A DNA stretch of 16,334 nt from NCBI GenBank assembly GCA_038222915.1, contig JBBRHH010000063.1, positions 1-16,334 on the forward strand, in the 5' to 3' direction. Source of the stretch: JBBRHH01 sp038222915 (GTDB lineage: Bacteria; Planctomycetota; Phycisphaerae; Tepidisphaerales; Tepidisphaeraceae). The position numbers and the translations under genes are program-made. The notes under the pieces are model-generated. The model saw only the letters and a program-made list of their open reading frames with translations, was not told the origin of the DNA and did no database searches. Below are positions 15,232-16,334 of this stretch, one piece after another. The number at the start of each line of letters is the position of its first letter. Within the stretch, counting starts at the first letter, position 1.

Positions 15232-15300
15232 CGGGCGTACCCGCCCACAAAAGCGGAACCCCGCATGCAATGGGACGTACTCGCCCCATGGAATGCGGGG
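15231..15300. repeat. two hairpins between convergent thioredoxin and FolD-like genes
   Basis: GCGGG (15231-15235) pairs with CCCGC (15240-15244). Further on, CCCCGCAT (15259-15266) pairs with ATGCGGGG (15293-15300), and inside it ATGGG (15270-15274) pairs with CCCAT (15285-15289), separated by a symmetric 3x3 internal loop. Thirteen base pairs in two helices make this the strongest hairpin in the window. No T-run follows on either strand, so it could be a non-canonical bidirectional terminator, an mRNA 3'-end stabiliser or a REP-like extragenic palindrome. Confidence 0.6.
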
Positions 15301-15349
15301 CTTCCTCGCAAGCCGTCCGGCGGCCCCGCCGCAAGTGTTGCCAGCACCC

Positions 15350-16162
15350 CTAGCCAACCAGTATCTCCGCACTCCGCAGCGTATTCTTCAACAGCATCGC
15401 CACCGTCATCGGCCCAACCCCGCCCGGCACCGGCGTAATAAACCCGGCCTTCTCCCGCACCCCCTCAAAATCCACATCCCCAACCGTCTTGCGCGTCCCA
15501 TCCGCCCCCGTCAATCGGTTGATCCCCACATCAATCACCACCGCCCCCTCCCGCACATGCTCGGCCGTGATCAAATTCGCCTTCCCCACCGCCACCACCA
15601 GAATCTCCGCCCGCCGCGTATGCGCCATCAAATCCTTCGTCGCAATATGGCACACCGTCACCGTCGCCATCTGATCCGTCAGCATCAGCGCGATCGGCCT
15701 CCCCACAATCTGGCTCGCCCCCACCACCACCGCCAGCGCCGTAAACGGCGCAATCAGCGTATGCCCATACACCACATACCCAATATTTGCCGGATTCACC
15801 CCTTCCACATCCTTGCGCGGATCGATCCGATACTGAAGCTCAGTCGCATCCAGATGCCCCGGCACTGGAAGGTGCAGCATGATCCCCGTCACCGAAGGAT
15901 CGCGGTTCAATTTCTCAATCCGGTTCGCCACCTCATCAAAAGAAAGCTCGGCCGGCAAAGTCAAAAGCTCATAATCAATCCCCACCGCCTTGCACGCCTC
16001 CTGCTGCCGAAGCGCAAACAACTCCCCCGCGGCCGTAGACCCAATCAAAATAGCTGTCAAATGCACCGTCCGCCCCCGCCTGGCAAGATCAGCAACCCGC
16101 GACTTAATCTCGTCACGAGTGCGGGCAGCAAGCGCAATTCCATCAATAAGGCGTGCAGGCAT
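15350..16162 (-). CDS. folD: FolD-like methylenetetrahydrofolate dehydrogenase/cyclohydrolase homologue with altered active site
   Basis: This 270-residue protein is homologous to FolD, which interconverts methylene-, methenyl- and formyl-tetrahydrofolate in the cytoplasm. The nucleotide-binding half is well kept: 'VVVGASQIVGRP' (145-156), 'AEILVVAVGKANLI', 'GAVVIDVGINRL' and 'GFITPVPGGVGPMTVAMLL'. The catalytic half aligns without gaps to E. coli FolD as I recall it, but four key residues differ: Tyr50 becomes Phe49, Lys54 becomes Gln53, Gln98 becomes His97 and Asp121 becomes Glu120 ('KDVEG' in place of 'KDVDG'). The region holding the 'PCTPxG' loop and following helix is about 17 residues short. 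Cyclohydrolase activity is therefore doubtful; it may be a dehydrogenase only, or have another role. The ATG at 16162 gives the usual 'MPARLIDG' start; an open frame 53 codons upstream looks non-coding. The symbol denotes homology, not proven activity. Confidence 0.85.
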   Translation of the reverse strand: MPARLIDGIALAARTRDEIKSRVADLARRGRTVHLTAILIGSTAAGELFALRQQEACKAVGIDYELLTLPAELSFDEVANRIEKLNRDPSVTGIMLHLPVPGHLDATELQYRIDPRKDVEGVNPANIGYVVYGHTLIAPFTALAVVVGASQIVGRPIALMLTDQMATVTVCHIATKDLMAHTRRAEILVVAVGKANLITAEHVREGAVVIDVGINRLTGADGTRKTVGDVDFEGVREKAGFITPVPGGVGPMTVAMLLKNTLRSAEILVG

Positions 16163-16168
16163 GGGGAG

Positions 16169-16174
16169 ATTATA
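16169..16174 (-). promoter_or_regulatory. perfect -10 box six bases upstream of the FolD-like ATG (possible leaderless mRNA)
   Basis: On the minus strand a perfect TATAAT ends six bases before the ATG at 16162, which would place transcription initiation at or next to the start codon. The intervening CTCCCC is the opposite of a Shine-Dalgarno sequence, consistent with a leaderless message. A convincing -35 box is not seen at 16-18 bases. Confidence 0.45.
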
Positions 16175-16302
16175 CGGACAACCCGCCCCATGTCGCGGTT
16201 GCCCCGAATCGACCACCGCATCCCGCGAGTCGTCCCCGAACGCGGTATAACAAATCCGCCGGAACGAAGTGATGTCTGCCCACTTCAGCGCACAGGTGAC
16301 CC

Positions 16303-16334
16303 ATGACGCCCGCCCAACCAAACCGCGCCAACCG
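16303..16334 (+). CDS. possible start of a divergent gene running off the window
   Basis: An ATG at 16303 opens a frame 'MTPAQPNRAN' that stays open to the window edge. AGG (16294-16296, within AGGTGA) lies six bases upstream, a fair ribosome site. TATAAC (16246-16251) upstream could be its -10 box. Only ten codons are visible, so the product cannot be named and the frame may be chance. Confidence 0.3.
   Translation, partial: MTPAQPNRAN

Noticed and set aside
15293..16306. Plus-strand open frame (337 codons) antisense to the FolD-like gene
   Set aside because: It is dominated by Arg, His and Pro with no recognisable domain. It is a by-product of the G-ending codons of the FolD-like gene.
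1..16334. tRNA, rRNA, CRISPR array, insertion sequence or prophage genes
   Set aside because: I saw no cloverleaf-like sequences, regular spaced repeats, transposase motifs or phage proteins. A covariance-model scan was not possible here.

Overview
The window looks like chromosomal DNA of a GC-rich planctomycete, probably of the Phycisphaerae. This is inference from gene content: a DUF6797-type secreted beta-propeller, a short CxxC...CxxC zinc ribbon followed by a membrane helix, a DUF2092-plus-thioredoxin protein, an LptB-type ATPase and few strong Shine-Dalgarno sites. Coding strands carry a strong strand-linked bias: most plus-strand genes end codons in C and most minus-strand genes end them in G. 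There are no rRNA, tRNA, CRISPR or insertion-sequence genes that I can see.

Layout. 17-3688 (minus): a DUF6797-type secreted protein, then an OafA-type membrane acyltransferase with its own candidate promoter. 3857-6047 (plus): a small unknown protein, a membrane sensor kinase of the NarL/DegS type and its LuxR-family response regulator, the last two overlapping by ATGA. 6048-6599: a remnant of a secreted esterase gene bounded by short direct repeats, then a minus-strand intrinsic terminator. 6600-7619 (minus): a UbiA-like integral membrane protein. 7678-10159 (minus): a large zinc-ribbon/membrane-helix/leucine-rich-repeat/PQQ-propeller protein broken by a one-base frameshift in a G7 run. 10160-10485: a divergent gap; perfect DnaA-box 9-mers lie in it and just left of it. 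10486-12449 (plus): lptB and a family-4 glycosyltransferase. 12428-13642 (minus): a second OafA-type acyltransferase, overlapping the glycosyltransferase tail to tail. 13867-15231 (plus): a secreted DUF2092/TlpA-like thioredoxin. 15350-16162 (minus): a FolD-like protein. 16303-end (plus): possibly the start of a divergent gene.

Functional theme. Much of the content concerns the cell envelope: LPS transport ATPase, glycosyltransferase, two acyltransferases, a polyprenyl-transferase-like protein and several exported proteins. A two-component system sits between them, but nothing in the sequence ties its targets to these genes.

Most interesting points: (1) the FolD-like protein has lost all four canonical active-site residues (Tyr, Lys, Gln, Asp) and about 17 residues of the linker before the nucleotide-binding motif; (2) the DUF6797 gene switches abruptly from C-ending to G-ending codons at codon 88/89, as expected of a chimera or rearrangement junction; (3) the zinc-ribbon/LRR/PQQ fusion is an unusual architecture and is frameshifted in a homopolymer; (4) an esterase fragment is cut exactly at 11-bp imperfect direct repeats; (5) paired perfect DnaA boxes lie upstream of lptB.
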